NCBI RefSeq assembly: GCF_007570835.1
Contig: NZ_SUNC01000005.1
Location: 124,001-188,000, forward strand
Source: Croceicoccus sediminis
Lineage (GTDB): Bacteria; Pseudomonadota; Alphaproteobacteria; Sphingomonadales; Sphingomonadaceae
Length of the DNA: 64,000 nt
Direction: 5' to 3'
In this document: positions 21,660 through 30,118 of the stretch, one piece after another
How the letters are laid out: every line of letters starts with the position of its first letter
Numbering within the stretch: the stretch's first letter is position 1
The notes under the pieces: model-generated
The model's input: the letters and a program-made list of their open reading frames with translations, nothing else
The model's database searches: none
What the model was told of the DNA's origin: nothing
Position numbers and translations under genes: made by a program

Positions 21660-23066
21660 ATGCATGATATACGCCTCATCCGTAACGATCCCGCCGCCTT
21701 CGATGCCGCCCTCGCCCGCCGCGGGGCGGAGCCTGCCTCGGCCGCGATCCTCGCCATCGACGAACAGCGCCGCGAAGTGCAGACCCGGATGCAGGAAGGC
21801 CAGTCCCGCCGGAACGAGGCTTCGAAAGCCATCGGCAAGGCGATGGGCCAGGGCGATACCGCAACGGCAGAGGCGCTGAAGGCCGAAGTCGCTGCGCTGA
21901 AGGAAACGCTCCCCGCGCTGGAGGCGGAAGAAAAGGCGCTGACGCAGAAGCAGGCCGATGCGCTGGCCGCCCTGCCCAACCTTCCGGCCGAAGATGTGCC
22001 GATGGGCGCGGACGAGGCGGACAATGTCGAGGTTTCCCGCTGGGGCACACCGCGCGAACTCGATTTCGAGGCGAAGGAACACGCCGATTTCGCGCCTGCC
22101 CTCGGCCTCGATTTCGAAACCGCCGCCGCGATTTCGGGTGCGCGTTTCGTGTTCATGCGCGGCCAGATGGCCCGCCTCAATCGCGCGCTGGGCGCCTTCA
22201 TGCTCGACATGCAGACCGGCAAGGGCTTTGTCGAATGCGCGCCGCCGCTGCTGGTGAAGGACGAGGCGCTGTTCGGCACCGGGCAATTGCCGAAGTTTAA
22301 GGAAGACTTATTCCAGACCAGCCTTCGGTCGTTCGGTGATATCTCTGTCGACCACCTCGACGAAATGGCGCAACAAGCTGCGAACGACGCGGGCCTCAGC
22401 TTTCCGGAAAACCTCGCGGTATTACTTAGAGCCATTTTGCCCGAGCTACCCCCGACACGTCGTTGGCTGATCCCCACTGCCGAGGTCAGCCTGACCAACG
22501 CCGTGCGCGAACAGATCATCGACAACGCTGCCCTGCCGATGAAGATGACCGCGCTCACCCCCTGCTTCCGCTCCGAAGCGGGTTCGGCGGGTAAGGACAC
22601 GCGCGGTCTTATCCGTCAGCATCAGTTCGACAAGGTGGAACTCGTCGCCATCACGACGCCCGAGGCTTCGGACGCGATGCACGAGGAAATGACCGCCGCG
22701 GCAGAAGCGGTGCTGCAGGCGCTGGAACTGCCCTATCGCAAGGTGCTGCTGTGCACCGGCGACATGGGCTTTTCCGCGCGCAAGACCTACGACCTCGAAG
22801 TCTGGCTGCCCGGGCAGAACACTTACCGCGAGATCAGCTCGATCTCCAATTGCGGGGACTTCCAGGCCCGCCGCATGAACGCTCGGTACAAGCCCGAAGG
22901 GTCGAAGAAGACCGAGTTCCTGCACACGCTGAACGGGTCGGGCCTCGCCGTCGGGCGCACGCTGGTCGCCGTGCTGGAAAACGGGCAGAACGCCGACGGG
23001 TCCGTCACGCTGCCGTCCGCACTCGTCCCCTACATGGGCGGGATCGACAAGCTGGAGCCTGCCTGA
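21660..23066 (+). CDS. serS: Seryl-tRNA synthetase with an unusual internal insertion
   Basis: A class II synthetase of 468 residues. The N-terminal coiled-coil arm spans roughly residues 25-110. Class motifs are complete: GTGQLPKF, motif 2 [21 protein letters not shown] and motif 3 [16 protein letters not shown]. Most bacterial enzymes are about 425 residues and run from the DLF (216-218) almost directly into [12 protein letters not shown]. Here about 46 extra residues (221-266) lie between, from SLRSFGDIS to ELPPT. The reading frame is intact on both sides, so the gene should make full-length protein. The insert DNA (22321-22460) is about 58% G+C by hand count and uses TTA and AGA codons, rare in its neighbours. 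Confidence 0.96.
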   Translation: MHDIRLIRNDPAAFDAALARRGAEPASAAILAIDEQRREVQTRMQEGQSRRNEASKAIGKAMGQGDTATAEALKAEVAALKETLPALEAEEKALTQKQADALAALPNLPAEDVPMGADEADNVEVSRWGTPRELDFEAKEHADFAPALGLDFETAAAISGARFVFMRGQMARLNRALGAFMLDMQTGKGFVECAPPLLVKDEALFGTGQLPKFKEDLFQTSLRSFGDISVDHLDEMAQQAANDAGLSFPENLAVLLRAILPELPPTRRWLIPTAEVSLTNAVREQIIDNAALPMKMTALTPCFRSEAGSAGKDTRGLIRQHQFDKVELVAITTPEASDAMHEEMTAAAEAVLQALELPYRKVLLCTGDMGFSARKTYDLEVWLPGQNTYREISSISNCGDFQARRMNARYKPEGSKKTEFLHTLNGSGLAVGRTLVAVLENGQNADGSVTLPSALVPYMGGIDKLEPA

Positions 23067-23070
23067 CGCC

Positions 23071-23844
23071 ATGCGCATTCTTCTGACCAACGACGACGGT
23101 ATCAACGCACGCGGGCTCGAGGTGCTGGAAGCCATCGCACGCCAGCTTTCCGACGACATCTGGATCTGCGCGCCGAGCGAGGAACAGTCGGGCGCGGGCC
23201 ACTCGCTCACCCTCACCCGCCCGGTTCGCATGCGCCGCCATGACGACCGCCGGTTCTCCGTCACCGGCACGCCGACCGATTCGGTGACGATGGGCCTGAA
23301 AAAGGTGCTTGGCGGAAAGCCGGACCTGATCCTGTCGGGCGTCAACCGCGGCGCGAATCAGGGCGACGACATCACCTATTCGGGGACCGTCTCCGCCGCC
23401 ATAGAAGGCGCGCTGGCAGGCGTCCGCTCCATCGCGTTGAGCCAGATCTATTCGCGCGAAGATGCAGGGGAAAAGGTTTCCTTTGACGCAGCGGAAAAGT
23501 GGGGCGCGAAAGTACTGCGCCAACTGATCGACATGCCGTTCGCGGCCCGCACGCTGGTCAACATCAACTTCCCCGCCGTGAGGGCCCAGGACGTGAAGGG
23601 AGTGCGCGTCGTGCGCCAGGGCTTTCACGATTATGGCCGCGGCACCGTCGTAGAAGGCACCGACCCGCGCGGTTTTCCCTATTTCTGGTTCGGCCTCGAA
23701 CCGATCGAACATACCCCGGGGCATGAAACCGACCTTGAAATAACACAGGAAAACTACATTGCGGTCACCCCGCTGCAACTTGACCTGACCCACTATCCGT
23801 CGCTTGATACCCTGGCCGAACGTTTTGCGGGGATGGAGGACTAA
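23071..23844 (+). CDS. surE: 5'/3'-nucleotidase SurE
   Basis: A 257-residue metal-dependent nucleotidase, also called stationary-phase survival protein, that removes phosphate from nucleoside monophosphates. It begins MRILLTNDDGI with the metal-binding aspartates, then has APSEEQSGAGHSLTL, GTPTDSV and SGVNRGANQGDDITYSGTV, all family hallmarks. It lies four bases after serS, a frequent neighbour in alphaproteobacteria, so the two are probably co-transcribed. Length is normal for the family. Confidence 0.97.
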   Translation: MRILLTNDDGINARGLEVLEAIARQLSDDIWICAPSEEQSGAGHSLTLTRPVRMRRHDDRRFSVTGTPTDSVTMGLKKVLGGKPDLILSGVNRGANQGDDITYSGTVSAAIEGALAGVRSIALSQIYSREDAGEKVSFDAAEKWGAKVLRQLIDMPFAARTLVNINFPAVRAQDVKGVRVVRQGFHDYGRGTVVEGTDPRGFPYFWFGLEPIEHTPGHETDLEITQENYIAVTPLQLDLTHYPSLDTLAERFAGMED

Positions 23845-23850
23845 CCAACA

Positions 23851-24903
23851 GTGGCGATGCGCAAGCCCATCCGGCTTCAACGACACCGCCCCCTGAGGCG
23901 CAAGCTGGGACTGCCGGTCTGGGCCGATGCCTCGCTCCGCCTGTCCGCCGCGCTGTTCCTCGTCTTCATCGTCGTGATGATCCACTGGAGCGACCGGGAA
24001 GGACTGATCGACCATCACGACGGCGTCGTCAGCTTTGCCGATGTCGTCTATTTCACGATGATTTCGATCACGACGACGGGTTTTGGCGACATTGCACCGG
24101 TGACGGACAAGGCCCGCATGATCGAGGCGATGATCGTCACCCCGATCCGCTTTGCCGTGATCTTCATCTTCGTGGGCACCGCCTACAACTTCATCATCAA
24201 ACGCAGCTGGGAGAGATACCGCATGGCCCGTATCCAGGAACGCCTGAAGGACCACGTCGTGGTGCTGGGCTTCGGCGTCTCCGGCTCCGAAGCGGTGGCC
24301 GAACTGATCGCGCGAGGCACCAGTCCCGATTGCATCGTCGTCATGGACAGCAGCGAGGAACGCCTGCAGCTGGCCGAAGACATGGGCTGCAACATCATCA
24401 ACGCCGATGCCACGCGCGACGAATCGCTGCAGGACGTCCGCATCGCGCAGGCGGCGACGGTGCTGGTTTCCGCAGGGCGCGACGACAGTTCGATCCTGAT
24501 CGTGCTGACCGTGCGGCACCTGGCCCCCGAAGTGCCGATCACCGTCGTCGTGCGCGCGCCCGACAACGAACTGCTCGCCCGTCAGGCTGGCGCGACCAAC
24601 GTGATCAACCCGGTCCGCTTCACCGGGCTTCTGCTGGCCGGAAGCGCCAGCGGCATGCACACCGCCGACTACCTGTCGGACCTCGCCTCGGTCACGGGCC
24701 GGGTGCAACTGGTCGAACGCGAAGCGCGGCCAGAGGACATCGGCCGCTCGCTACGCGAACTGGGTTCGGGCAGCCTCGGCCTCAGGCTCTACCGCGACGG
24801 CCGTGCCATCGGTTATTGGGAAGACGACGCGCAGTCGGTGCAGGAAGGCGACATGATCGTCGTAATCCGCCCGACACCGGAATGCGGTCCGGGCGTGCTA
24901 TAG
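23851..24903 (+). CDS. Two-transmembrane potassium channel with TrkA-N (RCK) domain
   Basis: A 350-residue protein. A first membrane helix (LRLSAALFLVFIVVMIHW), a pore loop with filter sequence TTTGFGDI, and a second helix (FAVIFIFVGTAYNFII) are followed by a cytosolic RCK domain with the nucleotide-binding VVLGFGVSGSEAVAEL, and then a TrkA-C-like end. This is the layout of MthK/Kch-type gated K+ channels. The filter has TTGFGD instead of the common TVGYGD, which is also known in prokaryotic channels. The start is GTG 23851; ATG 23857 is an alternative. GGAGGA lies inside the end of surE, so the three genes serS-surE-channel may be one transcript. Confidence 0.87.
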   Translation: MAMRKPIRLQRHRPLRRKLGLPVWADASLRLSAALFLVFIVVMIHWSDREGLIDHHDGVVSFADVVYFTMISITTTGFGDIAPVTDKARMIEAMIVTPIRFAVIFIFVGTAYNFIIKRSWERYRMARIQERLKDHVVVLGFGVSGSEAVAELIARGTSPDCIVVMDSSEERLQLAEDMGCNIINADATRDESLQDVRIAQAATVLVSAGRDDSSILIVLTVRHLAPEVPITVVVRAPDNELLARQAGATNVINPVRFTGLLLAGSASGMHTADYLSDLASVTGRVQLVEREARPEDIGRSLRELGSGSLGLRLYRDGRAIGYWEDDAQSVQEGDMIVVIRPTPECGPGVL

Positions 24904-24911
24904 GCGAACAG

Positions 24912-24935
24912 GCGCCGGGCCGCGTGGCCCGGCGC
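24912..24935. terminator. GC-rich hairpin between convergent genes
   Basis: GCGCCGGGCC (24912-24921) pairs perfectly with GGCCCGGCGC (24926-24935) around a four-base loop. It starts nine bases after the channel stop codon and lies 13 bases past the end of the convergent lipoprotein gene. No T-run follows on either strand. It is a likely bidirectional terminator or 3'-end protector. Confidence 0.65.
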
Positions 24936-24948
24936 GCTGCTCACGAAA

Positions 24949-25440
24949 TTATCCGCCGGTCAGAAGGGCGTCGAATACCACGTAGGTTTCGGGACCGAAC
25001 TTGATCGTCACTTCGTCGCCATCCCGCGTCGTGTCGAAATCCCAGGCCGCCGAACCGTCCGCCTCTGAACTGTCCGCGCCATAAGCTTCGGTCCCCTTGA
25101 AGAAGATCGCCCGCTTCATGCCATCGGGCTTCGTCACTTCGACCAGGCTCTGGCCAGCCTCGCCCCAGTTACGCTTCACGCCCGCATCGCATTGCTGGGT
25201 GGGGGCTGCGCCATCGAAGCCGCACGGAATGATCGTGGTTGCCTGGTAATCGGTGCCGGGCACCAGCGCATCAGACCCGTCGGCAGGCGGCGGAGGTCCA
25301 TTCGATGCGTCCATCTCACCGGCGGAGGCCTGAGTATCGGCGGGGGCAGTCGCGGGCTCATCAGCCGTCGTGTCAGGCGAACCGCAGGCGGCAAGCGTGC
25401 CGGCCAGAACACTTGTCAAAAGCAGGTAAGGCATTCTCAT
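24949..25440 (-). CDS. Predicted lipoprotein of unknown function
   Basis: A 163-residue protein. It starts with a lipoprotein signal, MRMPYLLLTSVLAGTLAAC, with lipobox cysteine C19. A low-complexity Ala/Thr/Pro/Asp-rich linker follows to about residue 55, then a small folded part with GTDYQATTIIPCGFDG and VTIKFGPETYVVFDALL. ATG 25440 was chosen because it gives the signal directly; an in-frame codon 15 residues earlier would spoil it. I do not recognise a named family. It is probably attached to a membrane facing the periplasm. It converges with the K+ channel gene. Confidence 0.75.
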   Translation of the reverse strand: MRMPYLLLTSVLAGTLAACGSPDTTADEPATAPADTQASAGEMDASNGPPPPADGSDALVPGTDYQATTIIPCGFDGAAPTQQCDAGVKRNWGEAGQSLVEVTKPDGMKRAIFFKGTEAYGADSSEADGSAAWDFDTTRDGDEVTIKFGPETYVVFDALLTGG

Positions 25441-25536
25441 TGCGTCGTACTCCCCAACCGTCGAGTGTAAGCGGATACAGAACACCGATAGACCGGCACG
25501 CGGCAGGCCGCGACGACCGGTTTCGAATCGTATCCG

Positions 25537-25779
25537 TCAGGCGAATTTTCGCCAAACAAGGTAAATGATCAAGGCGTTTATCGCGGGCGAGAGTATTCCT
25601 GCCGCCAGCGGCGCAAGCCCCGCGCGATCCGCAATGATATTCCACGGCAGGCCGATCGGTATCAGGAAAACGCCCGCCAATGGCCCTTGCGGCGATCCGA
25701 ACAAGCCGAAAGTGCCGATCAGGAAAAGGACAAGAGCAATGGCATAAAGCGCCAGGAACACGATCAACACCCACCGCAT
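25537..25779 (-). CDS. Small membrane protein of unknown function
   Basis: An 80-residue protein with about three hydrophobic segments: MRWVLIVFLALYAIALVLFL, GVFLIPIGLPWNIIA, and AAGILSPAINALIIYLVW. The start is ATG 25779 behind GGGAGAAGG; an upstream in-frame ATG lacks a ribosome site. No family is recognised. The strong ribosome site and the tidy membrane pattern support it as real. Confidence 0.65.
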   Translation of the reverse strand: MRWVLIVFLALYAIALVLFLIGTFGLFGSPQGPLAGVFLIPIGLPWNIIADRAGLAPLAAGILSPAINALIIYLVWRKFA

Positions 25780-25953
25780 GGCGCCTTCTCCCAAACCTGT
25801 CACGAGCGATATAGCCGGAAACGCGTCGTGCCGCACGCAGAGCATTGGAAACACGCTGTGCTACACGGGAACGGCCCCGCCACGATCGGGACAGTTCTCT
25901 GCCATGGTCGAACCCTCATCGCGCGTATCACCTGCGGCGATGGGAGAAAGACG

Positions 25954-26532
25954 TTACCAGACCGGCTTGTTCTCCGCCGCGCTGGCGGCAGCGTCCAGCT
26001 TGTCTATGGCATCGCCGATGGTGTCCGCACTCAAAAGCTGGTCGCGGCGGGCCGCGCTCATGAAGCCTTCGTCGCGGACGTGGTCGCAAAAGGACATGAA
26101 CTTGTCCCAGTAACCATCGGTGTTGAGCAGGCAGAACGGCTTCGAATGATAGCCCAGCGCGTTCCAGGTCCATGCCTCGAACAGTTCGTCGAATGTGCCG
26201 ATCCCGCCCGGCATGCACAGGAAGCCGTCGGCAAGCTGCGTCATCTTGGCCTTGCGCTGATGCATGTCGGCGACTTCGTGAAGCTCGGTCAGACCGACAT
26301 GCGCGACTTCGTGGCTGACGAGAGCAGCCGGGATCACGCCATAGACACGGCCCCCTGCATCCAGCACGGCATCGGCGATGGTGCCCATAAGGCCCAGCTT
26401 GCCGCCGCCATAGACAAGATCAATCCCGCGAGAGACCATTTCGGCGCCAAGCTGCTTCGCAATCTCGGTATGTTTCGGATTGGTGCCGGCGGCGGACCCG
26501 CAATAGACGGCAAGGCTGCGGATCGCGCTCAT
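25954..26532 (-). CDS. LOG-family nucleotide phosphoribohydrolase
   Basis: A 192-residue protein of the LOG (lonely guy) / TIGR00730 family. It carries a Rossmann-like start (SLAVYCGSAAG), VYGGGKLGLMG and the signature FLCMPGGIGTFDELFEAW. Family enzymes cleave the base-ribose bond of purine nucleoside 5'-monophosphates, including cytokinin nucleotides in plants and microbes. The older label lysine decarboxylase is wrong for this family. The ATG overlaps the stop of the upstream PfkB gene (ATGA), so the pair is co-translated. Both act on purine ribosides, which suggests a shared salvage or detoxification role. Confidence 0.92.
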   Translation of the reverse strand: MSAIRSLAVYCGSAAGTNPKHTEIAKQLGAEMVSRGIDLVYGGGKLGLMGTIADAVLDAGGRVYGVIPAALVSHEVAHVGLTELHEVADMHQRKAKMTQLADGFLCMPGGIGTFDELFEAWTWNALGYHSKPFCLLNTDGYWDKFMSFCDHVRDEGFMSAARRDQLLSADTIGDAIDKLDAAASAAENKPVW

Positions 26533-27521
26533 CCATGGTCTCCTGTCTCGAAGCCGCCGATGGGGCGCGCGCCGACGTGGGTGATGACGGAAGCGGCGGC
26601 CCGTGCCCCGCTTTTCAGGCAATGCTCGGCATCCGCGCCCGCGACATGGGCGGCAAGGAAACCGGCGGCAAACTGGTCCCCCGCCCCGGTTGTGTCGACC
26701 ACTTCGGGAACGGGCGCGGCGGGCACTTCGATGCGCTCGCCGCGCGAAACGGCCATCGCGCCGTGCGGGCCCTTGGTCAGGACCAGCGTTTCGACCTGTT
26801 TGGACAGCAGGGCGATCGCCGCTTCGCTGTCATCGACACCGGCCATCAGCTTCGCCTCGTACTCATTGGCGAACAGGATATCGACCGCGCCATCGGCAAC
26901 CAGCTTGGCAAGGCTGTCGCGGCGACCGGGGAGCGCGATGGAATCGGAAAGGGTAAAGGCGATCTTGCGGCGCTCGGCATGGGCCAGTTCGATCGCGCGG
27001 CGCATCGCGGCACGGGGCGTTTCCGGGCCCCAGAGATAGCCTTCGAGGAACAGCATTTGCGCGCCGCGGATCGCGTCCTCGTCAAGGGCGTCGACGGTCA
27101 GCCGGTGGCTGGCGGCGGGCGACGTCTGCATCGTGCGCTCGCCATCGGGACTGACCAGGATGAAACAGCGCCCGGTCGGCGCGTGCCGGATCGGCGGCGT
27201 ATCGAACGCGATATCCAGCCCGTACATGTGCGAGGCGAAAAGCGTGCCCAGCCGGTCATCGCCGGTCTGCCCGATGAAACGGCACTTGGCGCCCAACGAC
27301 GCCGCGCCCGCAAGCGTATTGGCCGCGGACCCGCCGGGCACTTCCTCAACGTGGCCGCTCGTCGCCATGGCGCTGGCCAGTGCCTCGGCCTCGTCGTCTT
27401 CCAGAAGGCGCATCGTGCCCTTCCTGACGCCGGCAGCTTCGAGGAATGCCTCGTCCCGGCGTGCAAGCACGTCGACAATGGCGTCGCCCAACGCGACGAT
27501 ATCGAATTGTTCGCTGGCCAT
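26529..27521 (-). CDS. PfkB-family adenosine kinase-like carbohydrate kinase
   Basis: A 330-residue ribokinase-fold kinase. It begins FDIVALGDAIVDVLAR, has EVPGGSAANTLAGAASLGAK early, and the PfkB signature DTTGAGDQFAAGFLAAHVAG near the C terminus with the catalytic aspartate. Similar alphaproteobacterial proteins are annotated as adenosine kinase; the exact substrate is unproven. ATG 27521 was chosen over an extension of 25 codons into the upstream spacer. It is the first gene of a two-gene unit with the LOG gene and diverges from the queuosine-precursor transporter across 134 bases. Confidence 0.88.
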   Translation of the reverse strand: MASEQFDIVALGDAIVDVLARRDEAFLEAAGVRKGTMRLLEDDEAEALASAMATSGHVEEVPGGSAANTLAGAASLGAKCRFIGQTGDDRLGTLFASHMYGLDIAFDTPPIRHAPTGRCFILVSPDGERTMQTSPAASHRLTVDALDEDAIRGAQMLFLEGYLWGPETPRAAMRRAIELAHAERRKIAFTLSDSIALPGRRDSLAKLVADGAVDILFANEYEAKLMAGVDDSEAAIALLSKQVETLVLTKGPHGAMAVSRGERIEVPAAPVPEVVDTTGAGDQFAAGFLAAHVAGADAEHCLKSGARAAASVITHVGARPIGGFETGDHG

Positions 27522-27655
27522 GGCGGAAAAGGGGAATCCGTTCTGCTTGTCGGGGAGGTTTCGGCCGCAACTATACACGCCGCATCGGCCGGTCAATCAA
27601 GACAGGTGGTTTCAGCCCCCTTGCCCGCCTCTGTAAAGCCGCTATCGCTGGGAAG

Positions 27656-28339
27656 ATGAACGAATCCCCTGCCGACCAGGCCGCTCCGCAAACCCTTGTC
27701 GCCGTGCCCAAGGGCCTCTTTGCCCCCGGCCTTTTTGCCGTCGCCTTGTTCTATGGCGGCATGTGCACCTTCGCGGGCCTGCTGGGCAACAAGCAGGTCG
27801 CGCTTGGTCCCTTGGCGGTGGAGGCGGGGATGTTCGCGTTCCTGCTGTTGGTCGCGATGGGCGGCGCGGTGGCAGAGGTCTATGGCCGCACGGTCGCGAA
27901 CAAGCTGGTGCTGTGGGGCTTTGTCCCGATCTTCGCCTCCATCATCCTGTCGCTGCTCGTGGCGGCGATGCCCGCCTCACCCGAAATGCAGCCCGAACGG
28001 CTCGACGCGATCCAGATGATCCTGACCGCGACGTGGCGGATCTGGATCGCCGGTCCCATCGCCTATGGTACGTCGCAGATCCTGAACATCACGGTGATCA
28101 GCGCGCTCAAGACGAAGTTCGGCGGCCCGATGTGGATCCGCGCCGGTCTTGCCGGGGCCTTGTCGCAGGCTCTCGACACGGTCATCTTCATCACCGTCGC
28201 GTTCCTAGGCGTCTTTCCGATCCTGCCCCTGCTGGCCGGGCAAATGCTCGCCAAGGTCGTGCTTTCGATCGTGCTGATCCCTTTCCTCGTCACCTGGTTC
28301 TCCGCATTCATGCGAAAGCTCGACAGCCGGGTTCAGTGA
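27656..28339 (+). CDS. Queuosine precursor transporter (YhhQ/VUT family)
   Basis: A 227-residue inner-membrane protein with about six hydrophobic helices and the family pattern of YhhQ/DUF165 transporters: VAEVYGRTVANKLVLWG near residue 75, GTSQILNITVISALKTKF near 140, and AGALSQALDTVIFITVAFLG. Such proteins import preQ0/preQ1 for queuosine in tRNA. GGAAG precedes the ATG. I looked for a preQ1 riboswitch in the 134-base leader region and saw no convincing one. Confidence 0.9.
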   Translation: MNESPADQAAPQTLVAVPKGLFAPGLFAVALFYGGMCTFAGLLGNKQVALGPLAVEAGMFAFLLLVAMGGAVAEVYGRTVANKLVLWGFVPIFASIILSLLVAAMPASPEMQPERLDAIQMILTATWRIWIAGPIAYGTSQILNITVISALKTKFGGPMWIRAGLAGALSQALDTVIFITVAFLGVFPILPLLAGQMLAKVVLSIVLIPFLVTWFSAFMRKLDSRVQ

Positions 28340-28374
28340 TCGACTAATCCGAATGCAGTGACCGGTTTTCCTCC

Positions 28375-28400
28375 GGAAACGCGATCAAGGCTCACCCGTT
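28375..28400 (+). promoter_or_regulatory. Sigma-EcfG-like (general stress) promoter of dps
   Basis: GGAAAC (28375-28380) is followed after exactly 16 bases by CGTT (28397-28400), close to the GGAAC-N16/17-CGTT consensus of the alphaproteobacterial general stress sigma factor EcfG. It lies 40 bases before the dps ATG. The -10 element sits in an inverted repeat, TCACCC (28392-28397) and GGGTGA (28405-28410), which could be an extra operator. Dps genes are typical members of this regulon. Confidence 0.55.
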
Positions 28401-28439
28401 GAATGGGTGAACCAAGAAGCGAATGACAGGAGTTAAAAC

Positions 28440-28892
28440 ATGGGCGACAACGCGACGAAGGCACTGGTAGACGGTCTTAACGGACTGCTGGCCGACCATC
28501 TCGCCCTGTATCTCAAGACGAAGAACTTTCACTGGCACGTAAAGGGCCGCGATTTCCGCGACCTGCACCTGCTGTTCGACGAACAGGCCGCCGAGATTTT
28601 CGGCAACGTCGACGTGATCGCCGAACGCGTCCGCAAGATCAAAGGCGACACGCTGACTTCGATCGGATCGGTCGCGGCGAAGACCAAGGTGGCCGACGAG
28701 GATGACACCTCGCTCGACGCGATGGTCATGGTGGAAAAGCTGCGCGACGACAATGCGGCGCTGGTCGCATCGCTCAAGGAACTGAAGGACCTTGCAGGCG
28801 ACGCCGGCGACAACGCGACAGACGGGCTGATCGACGACTGGACCGACCAGGCGGAACAACGCGTCTGGTTCCTCTCCTCGATCCTCGGCTGA
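28440..28892 (+). CDS. dps: Dps-family ferritin-like DNA/iron protection protein
   Basis: A 150-residue four-helix protein. The ferroxidase ligands of Dps are visible: H in NFHWHVKGRDFRDLH and D/E in LLFDEQAAEIFGNVDVIAERV. Twelve subunits should form a shell that oxidises ferrous iron with hydrogen peroxide and stores it, protecting DNA. AGGAG lies nine bases before the ATG. The N terminus is short and poor in lysines, so direct DNA binding may be weak. A stress-sigma promoter lies upstream. It converges with the secretion operon, with three bases between stop codons. Confidence 0.94.
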   Translation: MGDNATKALVDGLNGLLADHLALYLKTKNFHWHVKGRDFRDLHLLFDEQAAEIFGNVDVIAERVRKIKGDTLTSIGSVAAKTKVADEDDTSLDAMVMVEKLRDDNAALVASLKELKDLAGDAGDNATDGLIDDWTDQAEQRVWFLSSILG

Positions 28893-28895
28893 TCC

Positions 28896-29639
28896 TTACA
28901 GGCTTCCGTTCGCCGACAGCCCGATCCCCTCGGGCCTGCCGGTGAACCCCATATCCAGCAATGGCGCGCTGACCTCGACCGGGAGACCGGTCAGAACGAG
29001 GTCGGCGCGCCATTTGCCGTCAGGCTCCAGCCGGAACGCAAGCGTCTCGGTCCCGCTCGGCCCTTTCATCGGCACGAACAGGGCATCACCCTCGCACCGC
29101 GCGGGGCCGGACATGAAGGTCTCTGCCGGAAGCGTGGGGCCCAGCGCGGGGATCGCGATGCCCAGCGTGCCAGACGCGGCGACACAGCGACCGCCGCGAA
29201 GCTCCACCGCGAAGTCGGCAAAACTCAGCGCACGAACCGGAAGCGGCGACATCGCACCCGACAGCGGCAATTCGCCGTTGGTATCGCGCAAGGCGGCCCA
29301 GCCCTCACCCCCGCGGGCGTAGGCGTGGAACTGCGGCTGGCCGGGCATTGCGGGTCGGTTCAAAGCGAACTCCGCCGTGCCGGTCAGCAGCGGCAGGGGC
29401 CGCAAGCCGACATCAAGATTGCCCAGCGGCAACGACCCGGCCTGCAGATTGCCGACCTGACCGCTCCACACCGTGCCCGCGACTTCGCGCGCGGAGAGCG
29501 ACCCTTCGCCGTTCGCCGCGCCCAGCGCGACGCGAAGCGGGAACATGGCGACCAGCGCGACCAAAGCCAGCAGGCCCAGCACGATCTTCGTCGTCCGGGA
29601 CAGGCGAGCATCGCGAATGAATATCCAGCGCCCGATCAC
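28896..29639 (-). CDS. gspN: Type II secretion system protein N
   Basis: A 247-residue protein with one N-terminal membrane helix (TTKIVLGLLALVALVAMFPL) and a periplasmic beta-rich part with VAGTVWSGQVGNLQAGSLPLG, typical of GspN. GspN is a non-universal inner-membrane part of the type II secretion apparatus. The start is GTG 29639, overlapping the gspM stop as GTGA. It is the last gene of the operon C-D-E-F-G-L-M-N. Confidence 0.86.
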   Translation of the reverse strand: MIGRWIFIRDARLSRTTKIVLGLLALVALVAMFPLRVALGAANGEGSLSAREVAGTVWSGQVGNLQAGSLPLGNLDVGLRPLPLLTGTAEFALNRPAMPGQPQFHAYARGGEGWAALRDTNGELPLSGAMSPLPVRALSFADFAVELRGGRCVAASGTLGIAIPALGPTLPAETFMSGPARCEGDALFVPMKGPSGTETLAFRLEPDGKWRADLVLTGLPVEVSAPLLDMGFTGRPEGIGLSANGSL

Positions 29640-30118
29640 GATCCCGCCCTCCGCATCGTGGCGTTGACCGAAACCGATCCGTCGGCCGCTGGCGTGATCG
29701 TCACCTGTTCGGCAACGATGCCCTGCCTGCGCAAAAGGTCCAGAAACGCGAAGGCGGACCCCGGCGCCGCGGTCGGGATGACGACAAGAGTTCCGTCATT
29801 GCCGCGCGGATCGTTCGATTGCAGCACCAGCCCTTCGGCATCGGCGATCTGCGCCACGGCCTGCGCAACCGGCCCCGCCCCGCCCTGAGGCGCAGGTGCG
29901 GCGTCCAGCTGTTCCAGCCCCGCCATGACCTGTCCGGCGGCGATCACCGCCTCACGATGGCGAACGTGGGCCGCATCGTGCGCCGCGCCCAGCGGCAGGA
30001 TCAGGCCGTAGATGATCAAAAGCACGCCCGCCAGAACGCCTGCCACGCCCACCAGGACGCGTTCGCGCGTGGTAAGGCCAAGGAACCAGTCCCGCGCCGG
30101 TGTCCAAACCGATTTCAT
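29636..30118 (-). CDS. gspM: Type II secretion system protein M
   Basis: A 160-residue inner-membrane protein. A short cytosolic start (KSVWTPARDWFLGLTTRERV) leads into one membrane helix (LVGVAGVLAGVLLIIYGLIL) and a periplasmic ferredoxin-like domain. It partners GspL in the platform that connects the cytosolic ATPase to the pseudopilus. The start overlaps the gspL stop, and the end overlaps gspN. Length is normal. Confidence 0.88.
   Translation of the reverse strand: MKSVWTPARDWFLGLTTRERVLVGVAGVLAGVLLIIYGLILPLGAAHDAAHVRHREAVIAAGQVMAGLEQLDAAPAPQGGAGPVAQAVAQIADAEGLVLQSNDPRGNDGTLVVIPTAAPGSAFAFLDLLRRQGIVAEQVTITPAADGSVSVNATMRRAGS

Noticed and set aside
22320-22457. Intein or frameshift in serS
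   Set aside because: The segment is too short for an intein, lacks splice-junction residues, and the frame continues on both sides.
27522-27655. PreQ1 riboswitch before the queuosine-precursor transporter
   Set aside because: I looked for the small stem plus A-rich tail pseudoknot and found no convincing form.
28392-28410. Hairpin before dps as an sRNA or attenuator
   Set aside because: It overlaps the likely -10 element, so it would not be fully transcribed; an operator is more likely.
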